Below are positions 6,111 to 6,684 of a stretch of 6,684 bases of DNA, in pieces. The notes under the pieces were generated by a model. It did not search any database and was not told the origin of the DNA. It worked only from the letters and a program-made list of their open reading frames with translations. The position numbers and the translations under genes were made by a program. Source of the DNA: Streptomyces sp. NRRL S-118 (GTDB taxonomy: Bacteria; Actinomycetota; Actinomycetes; Streptomycetales; Streptomycetaceae); assembly GCF_000716335.1 (NCBI RefSeq), contig NZ_KL591039.1, forward strand, positions 1-6,684, given 5' to 3'. How positions within the stretch are numbered: the first letter of the stretch is position 1; each line of letters begins with the position of its first letter.

Positions 6111-6180
6111 CCGCGCCCGGGTCCACGCCCGGGAGCCCGGCGCTCCGGTGGACGCCCTGCCCGGCGCGCCTCGGGCCTCG

Positions 6181-6218
6181 CCGTCGCGCACGCGCGGTGA
6201 GGTCCGCGTGTGCGACGG
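6181..6218 (+). other. 13-bp stem-loop in the divergent intergenic region
   Basis: CCGTCGCGCACGC (6181-6193) pairs with GCGTGTGCGACGG (6206-6218) through 13 bp, including one G-T wobble, around a 12-nt loop. It lies about 100 nt upstream of the plus-strand zinc-protein start, so it could be in that gene's leader if transcription starts further upstream. The wobble pairs properly only in plus-strand RNA; the minus strand would have a C-A mismatch. The function is unknown. Confidence 0.45.
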
Positions 6219-6302
6219 AGCGTGACCTCGTGGGACCCGTGCGCGCCCTGCCGGGGCGGAACGCGCGGCGTGAGGCTGGGGCCGGAGAAGAAGCAGCCGG
6301 CC

Positions 6303-6309
6303 GAGGAGG
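6303..6309 (+). promoter_or_regulatory. Ribosome binding site of the small Cys3His protein gene
   Basis: GAGGAGG lies 5 nt before ATG 6315 and is close to a full Shine-Dalgarno match. It favours this ATG over the upstream in-frame start at 6210. Confidence 0.75.
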
Positions 6310-6314
6310 CGGAC

Positions 6315-6479
6315 ATGGCTCGTACGCAATCCATCTGCGGTGCCCGGACCAAGGGCGGCGGCCGCTGCCGGCGGCTCGCCATGATCGGGGCGTCGCGGTG
6401 CAACCTGCACCGCGGCGACTGGGCGACGTACACGATCGAGCGCTTCAGGGAGAAGGAGCGCAGGCGGCGCAAGCGGTGA
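6315..6479 (+). CDS. Small Cys3His putative zinc-binding basic protein
   Basis: This is a 54-residue basic protein with the pattern C8-x9-C18-x10-C29-x2-H32 (SICGARTKGGGRC, then SRCNLHRGDW). That spacing suggests one structural zinc site. It resembles bacterial and phage small proteins of the CGA-(K/R)-T...C...M...RC..H(G/R)G type. It also has the same Cys3His spacing as the plant WRC DNA-binding domain. The last 15 residues (ERFREKERRRRKR region) form a highly charged, Arg-rich helix suited to binding nucleic acid. ATG 6315 is chosen for its near-perfect ribosome binding site; residues upstream of it in the same frame look non-coding. The gene is transcribed away from bL37 and shares a 303-nt intergenic region with it. 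Nucleic-acid binding is inferred from charge and motif. A prophage or mobile remnant origin is possible, but no other phage gene is visible. Confidence 0.75.
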   Translation: MARTQSICGARTKGGGRCRRLAMIGASRCNLHRGDWATYTIERFREKERRRRKR

Positions 6480-6684
6480 CGCGGCTCGTCCCCGGAGGCG
6501 CCGACGCGCCGGAGGCCGACGGCGAGTGCTTCGGGGAGCCCGAGGGTCCGCGGCCCTTACCGCGGCTCCGGAAGCCGCCGCCCCGGGCGGGCCCCAGCGC
6601 AGGACCCGCCGGCTGCCCCGGTGGCGCGTACCGCCCGGGCGTCGGGCGGTGAGTGCCGGTCGGCCCGGGGGGCGAGGTCGCGCC
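6480..6684. other. Right-edge region with no supportable gene
   Basis: Open frames cross this stretch, but none has a ribosome binding site, a plausible start or protein-like composition. The only structure I see is CCGCGG (6548-6553) and CCGCGG (6560-6565) around a 6-nt spacer. These could form a weak 6-bp stem about 70 nt after the Cys3His gene. Confidence 0.5.

Noticed and set aside
6012..6410. N-terminal extension of the bL37 frame to 157 codons
   Set aside because: The added sequence lacks conserved character, contains the -10 candidate and tandem repeat, and runs antisense to the Cys3His gene. The 24-codon start has the good ribosome binding site.
5372..6472. Minus-strand open frame of 366 codons spanning the bL37 region
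   Set aside because: It crosses the bL37 gene, its terminator, the operon promoter and the 5' part of the secreted-protein gene in another frame. It has no recognisable domain.
6104..6652. Plus-strand open frame of 182 codons at the right edge
   Set aside because: It overlaps the Cys3His gene in another frame and its composition is Pro/Gly/Arg-rich. No ribosome binding site supports it.

Overview
The window is high-GC DNA of Streptomyces type. Supporting signs are strong GC bias at third codon positions, long antisense shadow ORFs, GC-rich hairpin terminators without long T tracts, and a 24-residue protein matching actinobacterial ribosomal protein bL37. I found no tRNA, rRNA, CRISPR array, transposase or prophage module. 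I support five genes: four on the minus strand and one on the plus strand.

From left to right: (1) a proline-iminopeptidase-like alpha/beta hydrolase (minus, about 28-960). (2) A perfect 15-bp stem terminator (985-1020). (3) A 183-residue lipoprotein gene (minus, 1039-1590). (4) A 1361-residue secreted multidomain protein (minus, 1593-5678) with two DNRLRE-like modules, a duplicated Ig/FN3-like module, an FN3 domain, a helical NTF2-like region, an acidic linker and a C-terminal Amidase_6-type cysteine hydrolase domain. (5) An AT-richer promoter region (5679-5830) and a hairpin terminator (5877-5904). (6) The bL37 gene (minus, 5937-6011), with a clear ribosome binding site, a TAGACT -10 candidate and a 22-bp tandem repeat upstream. 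(7) A divergent intergenic region with a 13-bp stem-loop. (8) A 54-residue Cys3His putative zinc protein (plus, 6315-6479). (9) About 200 bases at the right edge with no gene I can support.

The most interesting unit is the pair 5678-1039. The secreted protein and the lipoprotein are separated by 2 nt, and the lipoprotein's ribosome binding site lies inside the end of the upstream gene. The pair ends at a strong terminator, so it is very probably one transcript. A large exported protein with display-type domains and a C-terminal cysteine amidase, followed directly by a lipoprotein of NTF2-like appearance, fits a wall-targeting effector with a membrane-anchored immunity or modulator protein. 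It also fits a housekeeping wall hydrolase with an accessory lipoprotein. The sequence alone does not decide between these.
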